A stretch of DNA of 64,000 nt from CAZHAX01 sp964530325. GTDB lineage: Bacteria; Chloroflexota; Anaerolineae; B4-G1. The notes under the pieces were generated by a model. That model was not told the DNA's origin. It saw only the letters and a program-made list of their open reading frames with translations, and did not search any database. Made by a program: the position numbers and the translations under genes. This document shows, piece after piece, positions 22,798-31,949 of this stretch. The stretch spans positions 66,951 to 130,950 of the forward strand of contig CAZHAX010000007.1 in NCBI GenBank assembly GCA_964530325.1. Direction: 5' to 3'. Position 1 is the first letter of the stretch, and each line of letters starts with the position of its first letter.

Positions 22798-25572
22798 ATG
22801 ACCGGCAAGAGCAAGCTGGTACTGGTGGACGGCCATTCGCTCGCCTACCGCGCCTTTCACGCCCTGCCCGAGGACATGCGCACCTCGCGGGGGGAGCTGA
22901 CCAATGCTGTCTTCGGCTTCAGCTCGATGCTCCTTAATGTGCTTCGCGACGAGGGGCCCACGCACGTCGCGGTCACCTTCGACAAGGGCGCCAGCTTCCG
23001 CGACGAGATATACCCGGAGTACAAGGCGCACCGAGAGAAGATGCCGGACGAGATGGCCTGCCAGATGGACCGTATCCGCCAGGTCGTCGAGGCCATGGGT
23101 ATCCCCATCTACGAGCAGGAGGGCTACGAGGCGGACGATCTGCTGGGGACGCTGGCCACCCAGGCTGAGGAGAAGGGCGTCGACACGCTGATCGTCACCG
23201 GCGATGCCGACCTGCTCCAGCTGGTCGACGCGCATACCCGCGTGCTGACCTCGCGGCGCCGTTTCTCGGACACCGTCGTCTACGACGAGCAGGGCGTCCG
23301 CGAGAAGTATGGTCTCGACCCCGAGCAGCTGGTCGAGTACAAGGCACTGGTGGGCGATAAGTCGGATAACATCCCTGGCGTCAGCGGCGTGGGGGAGAAG
23401 ACTGCGACTTCGCTGCTGCAGCAGTACAAGGCGCTGGAGGAGATCTACAAGCACCTGGATGGCGTTCAGTCCCGCTTCCGCACGAAGCTGGAAGAGGGAG
23501 AGGAATCCGCGTACCTAAGCCGCCGTCTGGCCACGATCATCCGCGATGCGCCGGTCCAGATCGACCTCGACGCCTGCCGGGTGCAGCGCCCGGATAGCCC
23601 CGAGCTGACCAACCTCTTCCGCGAGCTGGAGTTCCGCTCCCTTCTTCAGCGGCTGCCCAGCAAGAGGCCGGAGGCGCCGGCGGGTGCGGCGCGGCAGCTC
23701 GGCTTCTTCGCCGAGCCAACAGTGGCCCCGCCCCCGCCGCAGGACGGCAGCTACGAGGTTGTAGCCGGCGCGACTGCGCTGAAGACCGTGGCCGCGGCTC
23801 TCAGCAAGGCCGCGGCGCTGACGATCGACGCGGAGACCACTCACACAGATCCGATGCGGGCGGAATTGGTGGGCATCGCCATCTCGGACGAGCCGGAGCG
23901 CGGCTGGTATGTACCCCTGCGGGCTCCGGCCGCCGATCCGCAGCTGGCGCCGGAGACTGTGCGCCGTGAACTGGGCGGGCTTCTCGGCAACCCCGCGCTG
24001 CCCAAGTACGGCCACAACATCAAGTACGATCTGACCATTCTGGAGCGCGCCGGATTCGAGCTGCGGGGCCTGGCCTTCGACACGATGATCGCCGAGTGGC
24101 TGCTCAACCCTGCCTCCAAGAACCTGGGCCTGAAGAACCTGGCCTGGGCCCGCTTGGGTCAGGAGATGACTCCCATCACCGACCTGATCGGCAATGGCCC
24201 GGACCAGCTGACGATGGATCGGGTTCCCGTCAGCCGGGCGGGGCCGTACGCCTGTGCTGATGCGGACATGACGGGCCGCCTGGTGCGCGTCCTCGAGCCG
24301 GAGCTGAAGGAGAAGCATCTGTGGAAGCTGTTCACGGACGTGGAAATGCCCCTGATAGCGGTGCTGGCGGCGATGGAGAGGGCCGGAGTACGGCTGGACG
24401 TGACCATGCTGGCCAGCATGTCCGAGGATCTTGCCGATCGCCTTGGGGATCTTGAGGCGCGCATATACGAGCTAGTCGGCCAGCGTTTCAACATCAATTC
24501 CACTCAGCAGCTCTCCGACGTGCTGTTCAAGCTCCTCAACCTGCCCACCCAAGGAATGCGGCGGACGAAGTCCGGCCACTACTCTACCGCCGCCGGCGTA
24601 CTGGAGCGGTTGACAGGTCAGCACCCGGTCGTCGATCTGGTCCTCGAACACAGGTCGCTCTCCAAGCTGAAGTCTACCTACGTGGACGCGCTGCCCCGCC
24701 TGGTCAATCCCGCTACCGGCCGGCTACACACGTCGTATCATCAGACGGGCACGGTCACGGGACGTCTCAGCTCGAGCGACCCCAACCTGCAGAATATCCC
24801 TATCCGGACTGAGGTTGGCAGGCAGGTGCGCCGGGCCTTCGTGGCGGAGCAGGGCTGGAAGCTGATATCAGCCGACTACTCTCAGGTCGAGCTGCGCGTG
24901 CTGGCCCAGGTCTCCGGCGATGAAGGGCTGCTCAGCGCTTTTGCCCGAGATGAAGACGTGCACGCCAGCACAGCGGCCGCGATCATGGGCGTGAAGCTGG
25001 GAGACGTGACATCTGAGATGCGCCGGGTGGCGAAGGCGGTCAACTTCGGCCTCTCCTACGGCCAGACCGCCTACGGGCTGGCCCAGGCCACCGGGCTGAC
25101 GCAGCTGGAGGCGGAGGAGTTCATCGCCGCCTACTTCGAACGGTTCCCCAAGGTCAAGACCTATATCGAGAACACGAAGCAGCTGGCCGCGCGCCAGGGC
25201 TACGTGGAGACGCTGCTCGGGCGGCGCCGCTATTTCCCCGAGCTGATGCCCGGCAGGGAGGCGCCGCACAGTCTGCGCCAGGCTGCTGAGCGCATGGCCA
25301 TCAACGCTCCGATCCAGGGCACCGCTGCGGACATCATCAAGATAGCCATGATCCGCCTGCACGCGGCGCTGGGGAAGCGTGCTCCACGGGCACGTATGAC
25401 GCTGCAGGTGCACGACGAGCTCCTGGTTGAGGCGCCGGAGAAGGAGGTCGAAGAGGCTAGTGCGCTGATGTGTGAGATCATGGAGGGGGCCTTTGAGCTG
25501 CAGGCCCCGCTCAAGGTGGACTTGAAGGTGGGCCTCAACTGGGAGGAGATGGAGAGCTGGCGCAGCCCGTAG
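22798..25572 (+). CDS. polA: DNA polymerase I
   Basis: A 924-residue family-A polymerase for repair and RNA-primer removal. Residues 1-290 are the 5'-3' exonuclease (VDGHSLAYRAFHAL, YEADDLLGTLA, VTGDADLLQLV, GDKSDNIPGVSGVGEKTA). Residues 320-500 are the 3'-5' exonuclease with its acidic residues kept (TIDAETT, HNIKYDLTIL, CADADMT), so proofreading is likely. The polymerase domain has DYSQVELRVLAQVSGD (motif A), RRVAKAVNFGLSYG (motif B) and QVHDELLVEAP (motif C). Length is normal. The start ATG has AGAGGAAGGAC directly upstream. Confidence 0.98.
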   Translation: MTGKSKLVLVDGHSLAYRAFHALPEDMRTSRGELTNAVFGFSSMLLNVLRDEGPTHVAVTFDKGASFRDEIYPEYKAHREKMPDEMACQMDRIRQVVEAMGIPIYEQEGYEADDLLGTLATQAEEKGVDTLIVTGDADLLQLVDAHTRVLTSRRRFSDTVVYDEQGVREKYGLDPEQLVEYKALVGDKSDNIPGVSGVGEKTATSLLQQYKALEEIYKHLDGVQSRFRTKLEEGEESAYLSRRLATIIRDAPVQIDLDACRVQRPDSPELTNLFRELEFRSLLQRLPSKRPEAPAGAARQLGFFAEPTVAPPPPQDGSYEVVAGATALKTVAAALSKAAALTIDAETTHTDPMRAELVGIAISDEPERGWYVPLRAPAADPQLAPETVRRELGGLLGNPALPKYGHNIKYDLTILERAGFELRGLAFDTMIAEWLLNPASKNLGLKNLAWARLGQEMTPITDLIGNGPDQLTMDRVPVSRAGPYACADADMTGRLVRVLEPELKEKHLWKLFTDVEMPLIAVLAAMERAGVRLDVTMLASMSEDLADRLGDLEARIYELVGQRFNINSTQQLSDVLFKLLNLPTQGMRRTKSGHYSTAAGVLERLTGQHPVVDLVLEHRSLSKLKSTYVDALPRLVNPATGRLHTSYHQTGTVTGRLSSSDPNLQNIPIRTEVGRQVRRAFVAEQGWKLISADYSQVELRVLAQVSGDEGLLSAFARDEDVHASTAAAIMGVKLGDVTSEMRRVAKAVNFGLSYGQTAYGLAQATGLTQLEAEEFIAAYFERFPKVKTYIENTKQLAARQGYVETLLGRRRYFPELMPGREAPHSLRQAAERMAINAPIQGTAADIIKIAMIRLHAALGKRAPRARMTLQVHDELLVEAPEKEVEEASALMCEIMEGAFELQAPLKVDLKVGLNWEEMESWRSP

Positions 25573-25595
25573 GCAGCCAGAAGGAGATGATATAG

Positions 25596-27299
25596 ATGAG
25601 GCGGCCTGGGTCGTTCTCCTTGAGCAGGGTAGTGCACGGATCAGCGCTCGTGCTGATCCTGGTCACGGCCGGAGCGAGCGCGACTCCCGCGCTCGCCGAC
25701 ACGATCGACCTGCCTCAGGAGAACGCGTGGGCGCGCGTGACTCCGTCGGTCGTCTGGTGCGACGACGCTCAGTCCCTGGTCACGATAGAGGTACATATCG
25801 TCGGCCGGAACGATGTGGAGGCGGTCCGGGTCGAGAACGGGCCGATCAACGTTGTTGCACTCTATGATGACGGTACCCATGGCGACGTGGCCGCCGGCGA
25901 CAACGTCTTCACCCGATCAGGCGTGCAGCCATATTGCAGTCCCTATCAGAGGGAGGTGAGCCAGGAAGTAGGCGTCTGGAACCTGGGGGTGTTCCTGAGC
26001 GTCACGCTGACGGGCGGCGTCGAGGCGGCCAATCGCTATCCCGTCGCCGTCGGCATGGTCGACCCTCGCTTCAAGGACGCGTTCGAAGTGGTGCAGCTTG
26101 GCGACCGTCTATCCGCGACAGCCTATGCCTTCTTCATCGACGACAGCGCTCACGAGGTCTTCGAAGGCTACCCGGTGGCGCCTATCTACTGCGGCAAGGG
26201 CAACTACGCCGCCTATCAGAAGCTGTACAGTGTCCTGCCGGACGTCTTCGATTTCGCGCTGGTGATGCCCGGGGAGCAGATGCTCCGTCCGGGCGACTTC
26301 GCCGAGAACACGCCCTACCACGTGACTGCCTCGAATGCCGTTCAGAACATAGGCCTGCCCGTCGAGAACAATACTGCCCTGTTCGGCTCGGCAGGCCGGC
26401 TGAAGGGGGCCATCTACCACTCCTTCGGCAGCGTCGCCATCGTCGACCACGAGATCGCCCACTCCTGGGGGGCCGGCATCGGCGTCTCACTGGGCCTGAT
26501 CGAGGAGGGCCAGGCGGGTCGGTACCATTGGGAGGCGAACAGCGACATCGGCGGCCAGCTGGGGTACTACTACTTCTTGCCGGATGGATGGGTCGGTCAC
26601 TTCGCGGACAACGGTGATGGCACCTGGAGGCTGATCACCAATGACGTCCAGGAGCCCTATGCACCGCTCGAGCTCTACATGATGGGGCTGATCCCCCCGG
26701 AGCAGGTGCCGCCGGTCCACATCCTGGAGTCACCTGACACGACCGACCATGAACGCATCACCGCCGCTTCGGTGCGCACGGTGACGATCGAGCAGATAAT
26801 CGCGGCCCAGGGCGGGGCCCGGATACCTGCCTATCCGGGCACGCAGCGGGATTTCACCATGGCCTTCATTGTCACCGGGGAGGGACCGTTCAACGACGCT
26901 GCCTATGCCTACTTCTCGCTGCTATCCTACCTGCTCATGAGTGATGATCCTCCTCACTCGAGGACGTCGCTGGCGCCCTTCGCCTGGGCCACCGGGGGCC
27001 GGGGCACGCTCGACACGCGGCTGCCTGTCGACGCCGCTGAGCTATCCGTGCTGCCTGGCGTGGCTACTCCGACGCCCGCGCCGACGGACACGCCGACACC
27101 TGCGCCCACGCTGACACCGACGCCTACCCGGACGCCCACGGCGACCAGCCTGCCCGAAGAGGAGCCGACCCCTACCGTGACGGTCGAGGCCACGCCGGCG
27201 GAAGAACAGGGAGGGTCCGGGATCTGCAGCCCGCTGCCGCTGGGCCTGGTTGTCTGTCCCGGTCTCTTGGCGCTGATACGGAGGAAACGCCCGGGCTAG
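25596..27299 (+). CDS. Secreted HExxH protein with Pro/Thr linker and C-terminal anchor
   Basis: A 567-residue exported protein: signal peptide at 1-35 (VLILVTAGASATPALA), then a beta-rich region with paired cysteines, and at about residue 285 IVDHEIAHSWG, an HExxH zinc-site pattern followed by a glutamate-rich helix (LIEEGQAG). From about 487 there is a linker of PTPTP-type repeats, then a hydrophobic segment (PLPLGLVVCPGLLAL) and a basic tail IRRKRPG, resembling a C-terminal sorting signal. A surface-anchored metalloprotease is inferred; the peptidase family is not identified. AGAAGGAGATGATATAG precedes the ATG. It follows polA by 23 bases. Confidence 0.75.
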   Translation: MRRPGSFSLSRVVHGSALVLILVTAGASATPALADTIDLPQENAWARVTPSVVWCDDAQSLVTIEVHIVGRNDVEAVRVENGPINVVALYDDGTHGDVAAGDNVFTRSGVQPYCSPYQREVSQEVGVWNLGVFLSVTLTGGVEAANRYPVAVGMVDPRFKDAFEVVQLGDRLSATAYAFFIDDSAHEVFEGYPVAPIYCGKGNYAAYQKLYSVLPDVFDFALVMPGEQMLRPGDFAENTPYHVTASNAVQNIGLPVENNTALFGSAGRLKGAIYHSFGSVAIVDHEIAHSWGAGIGVSLGLIEEGQAGRYHWEANSDIGGQLGYYYFLPDGWVGHFADNGDGTWRLITNDVQEPYAPLELYMMGLIPPEQVPPVHILESPDTTDHERITAASVRTVTIEQIIAAQGGARIPAYPGTQRDFTMAFIVTGEGPFNDAAYAYFSLLSYLLMSDDPPHSRTSLAPFAWATGGRGTLDTRLPVDAAELSVLPGVATPTPAPTDTPTPAPTLTPTPTRTPTATSLPEEEPTPTVTVEATPAEEQGGSGICSPLPLGLVVCPGLLALIRRKRPG

Positions 27300-27681
27300 C
27301 GGCGCGGCTCGCGCTGCATGGCCGAGACAGCGCGGTCGATTCGAACTAGGAGAAGGTGGAACGAAAGGTGGAAGGATAGGTGGCGCAGCCATGGCCTCGT
27401 AGTCACGGAGGCCTGGCGGTCACCTGCCGAACAGAGCTTACCAATAGGGCTGCCGGGGGAACGGAGCGCGCCCCCAACACGTTGGCGTCACTCTCCGCCG
27501 AACTGCCGGCCAACAAGGCCGGCTCCATCCTCGACGAACCTGCGTCTGTCTCCCCCTTTCCGGTGCCGTATCTCGCGGCGACATAGGGCTCTGCCTCGGC
27601 GGCGCCGCGGCTCGCGTAACAAAGCGGGCCGCTGGGCTCGTTCATGTATACGAGGGCGCTTGTCAGCGCGGGAGGTGGGTC
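27300..27681 (+). other. Spacer without recognisable gene
   Basis: 382 bases between two exported-protein genes. Short open frames here have no recognisable content. No clear promoter, tRNA or strong hairpin was seen; a GGAGGTGGGTC ribosome site at the 3' end belongs to the next gene. Confidence 0.5.
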
Positions 27682-29292
27682 ATGTCTGGGAAGGCGGGAG
27701 AGCGGAGAGCGGTCGTGCTGGCGGTGGCGGTGGAGGTACTGCTGGTGTTGGCCTGCGGTCCCCTGGGCGGCGCTGGAGAGCCGAGCGTGGAGATCACCAG
27801 CCCTGCCAGCGGGACGAGGGTCGAGCTGGGGCGGGAGGTGGAGATCGCCTCTACGTCGAGTGCAGGGGCCGGCGTAGCGCGGGTCGAGTTGTTGATCGAC
27901 GGGGAGGTGGTGCGGGAGGATCAGCCGCCGGCCGGCACCCAGGCGACGTTCAGGCTGGTGCAGCTGTGGCTGCCCGAGGGCGAGGGCGACGTACGCGTAG
28001 CTGTGGTGGCCTACGATGCGGACGGCGAGGCGTCGCCGGAGGCGGCGATCATGCTGTCGGTGGTGGCCAGTGTGGCGGCAGCCGGGGTGACGCCGACCCC
28101 CGTGCCGGACGTGGAGGCGGAGGGCTGCACGCTGAACGCGTCCTTCGTGGCGGACGTGACGATACCGGACGACACGGTAATGGCGCCTGGCGCGGCGTTC
28201 GTGAAGAGCTGGCGGATGCGGAACAGCGGGACGTGCGACTGGGGCGAGGGGTTCAGCCTGGTCTTTGTGAGTGGACAGCAGATGGAAGGGCCGGCCTCGG
28301 TGGCTGTGGCCCAGACGCCTGCCGGGAGCGTGGTGGACGTCAGCGTCGAGCTGGAGGCTCCGGCTACGTACGGCACCCACAGGGGCAACTGGCGCATGCA
28401 GTCGGATGAGGCGGCGATGTTCGGTTCGACGTTCTGGGTCCGGATCGTGGTGCCGGCGCCGGCGACGGAGACGCCGCTCCCCGGGCCGACGCCCACTCCG
28501 ACGTTTGGGATCGTTCTTCACCCGGGGTTGTTCACCGTGCTGCCGCCGCTGTTCACGCTGGTGCCGCCCGTCTCGGCCGAGGTTCGCCGGGAGGAGACGA
28601 CCATATCCGTGGGCCCGGCGACGATTGGCTACGCGACGGCGCAGTGCCCGAGCGGCTCGCTGGTCGTCAGCGGTGGATACACGGCCAGCCCCAGCGTCCT
28701 TGTCTACACGCACCAGGCAGTGGGGAACGGATGGCAGGCCTGGGCCCGCAACAACTCGTCCTCGCAGGTGGAGTTCAGGGTCTACGCCACCTGTCTCTCC
28801 AACAGCGGCGGCTCGGTGACTGTGTTGAGCAACAGCGCCCCCGTCGGCGCTGGCTCCGTGGGGCCGGTGTTGGCCACCTGTCCTTCAGGGAGCGTCGCCG
28901 TAGGCGGGGGCTGGGGCGTGCCCGCTGATGGCAGCCTGCAGGTCTACAGCAGCCTGAAGCTACACGGCATCAACGGCTGGGAGGTGCGGGCGGAGAACGG
29001 CTCCGGCTCATCTGCCACCCTAACAGCGCGCGTCGTCTGCCTGCTGGGCACGGGGGGCACTGTGAGCGAGGTCGCGGAATCGGACAGCATAGCGCCTGGC
29101 GGCTACAAGGGGCTGGGCTGCAGCTGCCCCGCCGGCAGCGTCATCACTGGGGGAGGCTTCTCCAACCGCTGGGGAGCCTACGCCATGGCCTATCGGCTTG
29201 GCACACAAGACACCTGGGAGGTGTTTGTGACTAACCTCGGCACCGGGGACCATACCTTCTGGTGCTATGGCGTCTGCCTGTCGCTGCCGTAG
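27682..29292 (+). CDS. Lipoprotein with Ig-like and NBR1-like domains and three C-terminal repeats
   Basis: A 536-residue protein. The N-terminus has a hydrophobic stretch and lipobox LVLACG at about residue 28. Residues 35-130 form an Ig-like module (SVEITSPASGTRVELG). Residues 148-255 match the NBR1-like Ig domain known from Chloroflexota surface proteins (KSWRMRNSGTCDWGEGF, GTHRGNWRM). A Pro-rich linker follows. The last 220 residues hold three units of about 70 residues, each starting near C-P-x-G-S-x-V-x-x-GG (QCPSGSLVVSGGY, TCPSGSVAVGGGW, SCPAGSVITGGGF) and ending with a cysteine, probably disulfide-linked. Likely an envelope adhesion or binding protein; the ligand is unknown. GGAGGTGGGTC precedes the ATG. 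Confidence 0.8.
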   Translation: MSGKAGERRAVVLAVAVEVLLVLACGPLGGAGEPSVEITSPASGTRVELGREVEIASTSSAGAGVARVELLIDGEVVREDQPPAGTQATFRLVQLWLPEGEGDVRVAVVAYDADGEASPEAAIMLSVVASVAAAGVTPTPVPDVEAEGCTLNASFVADVTIPDDTVMAPGAAFVKSWRMRNSGTCDWGEGFSLVFVSGQQMEGPASVAVAQTPAGSVVDVSVELEAPATYGTHRGNWRMQSDEAAMFGSTFWVRIVVPAPATETPLPGPTPTPTFGIVLHPGLFTVLPPLFTLVPPVSAEVRREETTISVGPATIGYATAQCPSGSLVVSGGYTASPSVLVYTHQAVGNGWQAWARNNSSSQVEFRVYATCLSNSGGSVTVLSNSAPVGAGSVGPVLATCPSGSVAVGGGWGVPADGSLQVYSSLKLHGINGWEVRAENGSGSSATLTARVVCLLGTGGTVSEVAESDSIAPGGYKGLGCSCPAGSVITGGGFSNRWGAYAMAYRLGTQDTWEVFVTNLGTGDHTFWCYGVCLSLP

Positions 29293-29397
29293 AAGGGCCC
29301 GGGCCTGCCGGCAGGAAGAACCGCAGTGGTGTGCTGGTTGGGCCGGACAGCCTCGGCCTGCCCCGCCCGCCGATGCGTCGTCTGGCAGCGCGAGCGC

Positions 29398-29426
29398 TTG
29401 ACGAGGGGGACCGGGCATGGTATGAT
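29398..29426 (+). promoter_or_regulatory. tRNA-Asp promoter
   Basis: TTGACG (29398-29403) and TATGAT (29421-29426), spacer 17, ten bases before the tRNA 5' end. Confidence 0.8.
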
Positions 29427-29436
29427 TCCGCAGCCT

Positions 29437-29509
29437 GGGGGCGTAGTGTAGCGGTTAACATGCCGGCCTGTCAAGCCGGAGATCGCGGGTTCGAATCCCG
29501 TCGCTCCCG
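29437..29509 (+). tRNA. tRNA-Asp (GTC)
   Basis: A 73-base cloverleaf. GGGGGCG pairs with CGCTCCC (one G-U) in the acceptor stem, the anticodon stem is GCCGG/CCGGC-like around CTGTCAA with anticodon GTC, and the T arm is CGGGTTCGAATCCCG. Discriminator base is G, as expected for Asp. CCA is not encoded. It has its own promoter and terminator. Confidence 0.96.
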
Positions 29510-29516
29510 CAGCCTG

Positions 29517-29553
29517 GCGCGAGTGCCTGCTACAGCACTCGCGCTTCTTCTTT
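29517..29553 (+). terminator. Terminator of tRNA-Asp
   Basis: GCGCGAGTGC (29517-29526) and GCACTCGCGC (29535-29544) form a perfect 10-bp stem with an 8-base loop, followed by TTCTTCTTT. Confidence 0.9.
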
Positions 29554-29585
29554 GTCCGTCGCGGCAGCTTCGGGCGCGGCTACCT

Positions 29586-29614
29586 TTGCGGCAACCTCGG
29601 CGATGGTCTATAAT
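29586..29614 (+). promoter_or_regulatory. Promoter of the MoxR-DUF58-transglutaminase operon
   Basis: TTGCGG (29586-29591) and TATAAT (29609-29614), spacer 17, about 66 bases before the ATG at 29680. Confidence 0.7.
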
Positions 29615-29679
29615 CAAGCTACCATGCCCTGCGTCCCGCCTGGCCGGCAGGGGCTGCAGTGGCGACCAAGGAGAACGCA

Positions 29680-30645
29680 ATGACCGAACTTCCTGCGGTG
29701 CGCAGCTTTGCCGAACGGCTGATCGAGAACGTCGAGCGGGTAATCGTAGACAAGCGCTCGGCGGTACAGCTGGCTGTCATCGGTCTGCTCAGCGAAGGCC
29801 ACCTGCTGGTGGAGGACGTACCCGGCGTGGGCAAGACCATGCTGGCCCGCAGCCTGGCCCGCTCGCTCGATTGCTCCTTCGGCCGTATCCAGTTCACTCC
29901 GGACATGCTGCCCAGCGACATCACGGGGGTCTCCATATTCAACCAGGCCACGCGGGAGTTCGAGTATCGGGCGGGGCCGGTGATGGCCCAGATCGTCCTG
30001 GCGGATGAGGTCAACCGGGCCACGCCCAAGACCCAGGCCGCCCTGCTGGAGGTGATGGAGGAGCGCCAGGCCACCGTCGACGGAGTGACCCATCCGCTGC
30101 CGCGCCCGTTCATGGTCATGGCGACGCAGAACCCGATCGAGTACGAGGGCACGTATCCCCTGCCCGAGGGCCAGCTTGACCGCTTCCTCCTCCGGATCAG
30201 CCTGGGCTACCCCTCACCTGAAGGCGAGATCGAGGTGTTGGACCGGCAGCAATTCCGTCACCCTGTGGAGGACCTCAAACCGATCGTTTCAGCGAAAGAA
30301 GTGGCGCAGGCTCAGGAGGCGATCCGTGCCGTGCACGTCTCGCCGGCCGTGAAGCGATACATCGTCGAGCTGATCAACGAGATCAGGAGACACCCCGAGG
30401 TGTACGTGGGGGCTAGCCCGCGGGGCAGCCTGGCGCTCTACCGCACGGGGCAGGCGAGAGCGGCTCTGGAGGGGAGAGACTTCGTGCTGCCGGACGACGT
30501 CAAGGCGCTGGCTCCTGCGGCGCTGCCTCACAGGGTTATTGTGGGCGCCAGAGGACGGCTGCGCGAGCTGAGCTCGGAGAGCATCATCGGCGAGATCCTG
30601 GACCGGCTGCCTGTACCTTCCGGAGGTCTGACCCCGGACAAGTGA
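29680..30645 (+). CDS. MoxR-family AAA+ ATPase
   Basis: A 321-residue AAA+ protein. Walker A is VPGVGKTML near residue 45, the family segment QFTPDMLPSDITG follows, Walker B is IVLADEVNRA, then LLEVMEERQATVDG, sensor 1 in VMATQNPIEYEGTYPLPEGQ and the arginine finger QLDRF. The start is ATG at 29680 with AAGGAG eight bases upstream; an in-frame GTG at 29659 is less likely. MoxR proteins act as chaperone-like ATPases for neighbouring membrane or VWA/DUF58 proteins. The stop overlaps the DUF58 start (GTGA). Confidence 0.95.
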   Translation: MTELPAVRSFAERLIENVERVIVDKRSAVQLAVIGLLSEGHLLVEDVPGVGKTMLARSLARSLDCSFGRIQFTPDMLPSDITGVSIFNQATREFEYRAGPVMAQIVLADEVNRATPKTQAALLEVMEERQATVDGVTHPLPRPFMVMATQNPIEYEGTYPLPEGQLDRFLLRISLGYPSPEGEIEVLDRQQFRHPVEDLKPIVSAKEVAQAQEAIRAVHVSPAVKRYIVELINEIRRHPEVYVGASPRGSLALYRTGQARAALEGRDFVLPDDVKALAPAALPHRVIVGARGRLRELSSESIIGEILDRLPVPSGGLTPDK

Positions 30646-31949
30646 GCGAGAGGCAGATAGCCGCAGATGGACTGAAGCTATGCACCCGGCTGGTGCCGGC
30701 GCTGATCTTGCTGCTGCTGGTACTGCAGGTCGTAGCGCCATATGAGGGCTGGGTTGCTCTGCTGGCCGGACTGGGCGGTGCCTGGCTGGTGTCCTATCTG
30801 TGGGCCCGATCGCTGGCCCGAGGTCTGGCCGTTCGGCGGGAGGTCCGCTTCGGCTGGGCTCAGGTGGGGGATCAGCTGGAAGAGCGGTTCACCGTCGAGA
30901 ACCACGGCTGGGCCCCGGCGATGCTGGCCGATCTGGTCGACCACTCGACGATGCCCGCCTACAGGGTTGGCCAGGGGACCGGCATCGACGGCCACAGCAC
31001 GAATCGCTGGGTCAAGATGGCGGCCTGCACCCGGCGGGGTCTATACATTCTCGGTCCGACGAGCCTCGTGGCAGGAGATCCGCTTGGCCTGTACAAGGTT
31101 ACCGTGCACGATCCCGCCTCCGCGCCTCTGGTAGTGATGCCGCCTGTCGTGCCCCTTCCGGCCATTCGCGTCTCTGCCGGCGGTCGGGCCGGCGACGGCA
31201 GGCCGCGGCCGAAGGGGGCTGATCAGACGGTCAGCGCGGCCAGCGTGCGGGAATACGTCCCGGGGGATAGCCTGCGCTGGATTCACTGGCGGACCACGGC
31301 TCGGCTGGACAAGCCCTACGTCCGGCTCCTCGACGGCACTCCATCTGGCGACTGGTGGATCGTGTTGGACATGGAGCGGCGGGCACAGGCCGGCGAGGGA
31401 GAGGATTCGACGGACGAGCACGCCATCATCCTGGCCGCCTCGCTCGCCGACCGCGGGCTGCGACTGGGTAGATCGGTTGGGCTGGCCGCCCAGGGTGAGA
31501 AGCTCGTCTGGCTTCCCCCGAAGGGGAGGGATGCCCAGCGCTGGGAGATAATGCGATCGCTGGCCCTGGTATCGACGGGCCAGCTTCCGCTGTCTGAGCT
31601 GTTGGACCGCGCTGGGCCCGCGGTGGGCAGGCACGCCAGCCTTATCGTGATCACCGCGGCGGTCGATGGGGCATGGGTGCCGCCTCTGCTGCGCCTGATA
31701 CAGCGGGACGTCACGCCCACAGTCCTGCTGCTCGACCCCCAATCATACGGCGGCTCTGGCGACGTGCGCGGCGCGGAGGCCACGCTGGCCGATCTCGGCG
31801 TGACCCACTACGTGATCACGCGGGACCTGCTGGCTCAGCCGGAGGCGCGGCCTGGAGAGCAAGGCCGCTGGGAGTGGCGGGTGCTGCCCACCGGCCGGGC
31901 GGTCCCCGTGCGGGGGCCCGGCGACGCGGCCTGGAGGGAACTCTCGTGA
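30642..31949 (+). CDS. DUF58 domain membrane protein
   Basis: A 435-residue protein starting with GTG. Two hydrophobic segments at about 15-55 anchor it (LVPALILLLLVLQVVAP, WVALLAGLGGAWLVSYLW). A beta-rich part follows, then the DUF58 core with VREYVPGDSLRWIHWRTTAR near residue 200, and a VWA-like region (WWIVLDMER). DUF58 proteins typically occur between MoxR and transglutaminase genes, exactly as here; their molecular role is not settled. It overlaps both neighbours by 4 bases, indicating strict co-translation. Confidence 0.93.
   Translation: MSERQIAADGLKLCTRLVPALILLLLVLQVVAPYEGWVALLAGLGGAWLVSYLWARSLARGLAVRREVRFGWAQVGDQLEERFTVENHGWAPAMLADLVDHSTMPAYRVGQGTGIDGHSTNRWVKMAACTRRGLYILGPTSLVAGDPLGLYKVTVHDPASAPLVVMPPVVPLPAIRVSAGGRAGDGRPRPKGADQTVSAASVREYVPGDSLRWIHWRTTARLDKPYVRLLDGTPSGDWWIVLDMERRAQAGEGEDSTDEHAIILAASLADRGLRLGRSVGLAAQGEKLVWLPPKGRDAQRWEIMRSLALVSTGQLPLSELLDRAGPAVGRHASLIVITAAVDGAWVPPLLRLIQRDVTPTVLLLDPQSYGGSGDVRGAEATLADLGVTHYVITRDLLAQPEARPGEQGRWEWRVLPTGRAVPVRGPGDAAWRELS

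Noticed and set aside
27403..28713. Long minus-strand open frame opposite the Ig-like lipoprotein
   Set aside because: Arg/Pro/His-rich translation with no domain; a shadow caused by high GC in the third codon position of the real gene.
31673..31945. Upstream extension of the transglutaminase frame inside DUF58
   Set aside because: Arg/Ala-rich and out of keeping with a membrane protein start; the GTGA overlap at 31946 is the natural start.
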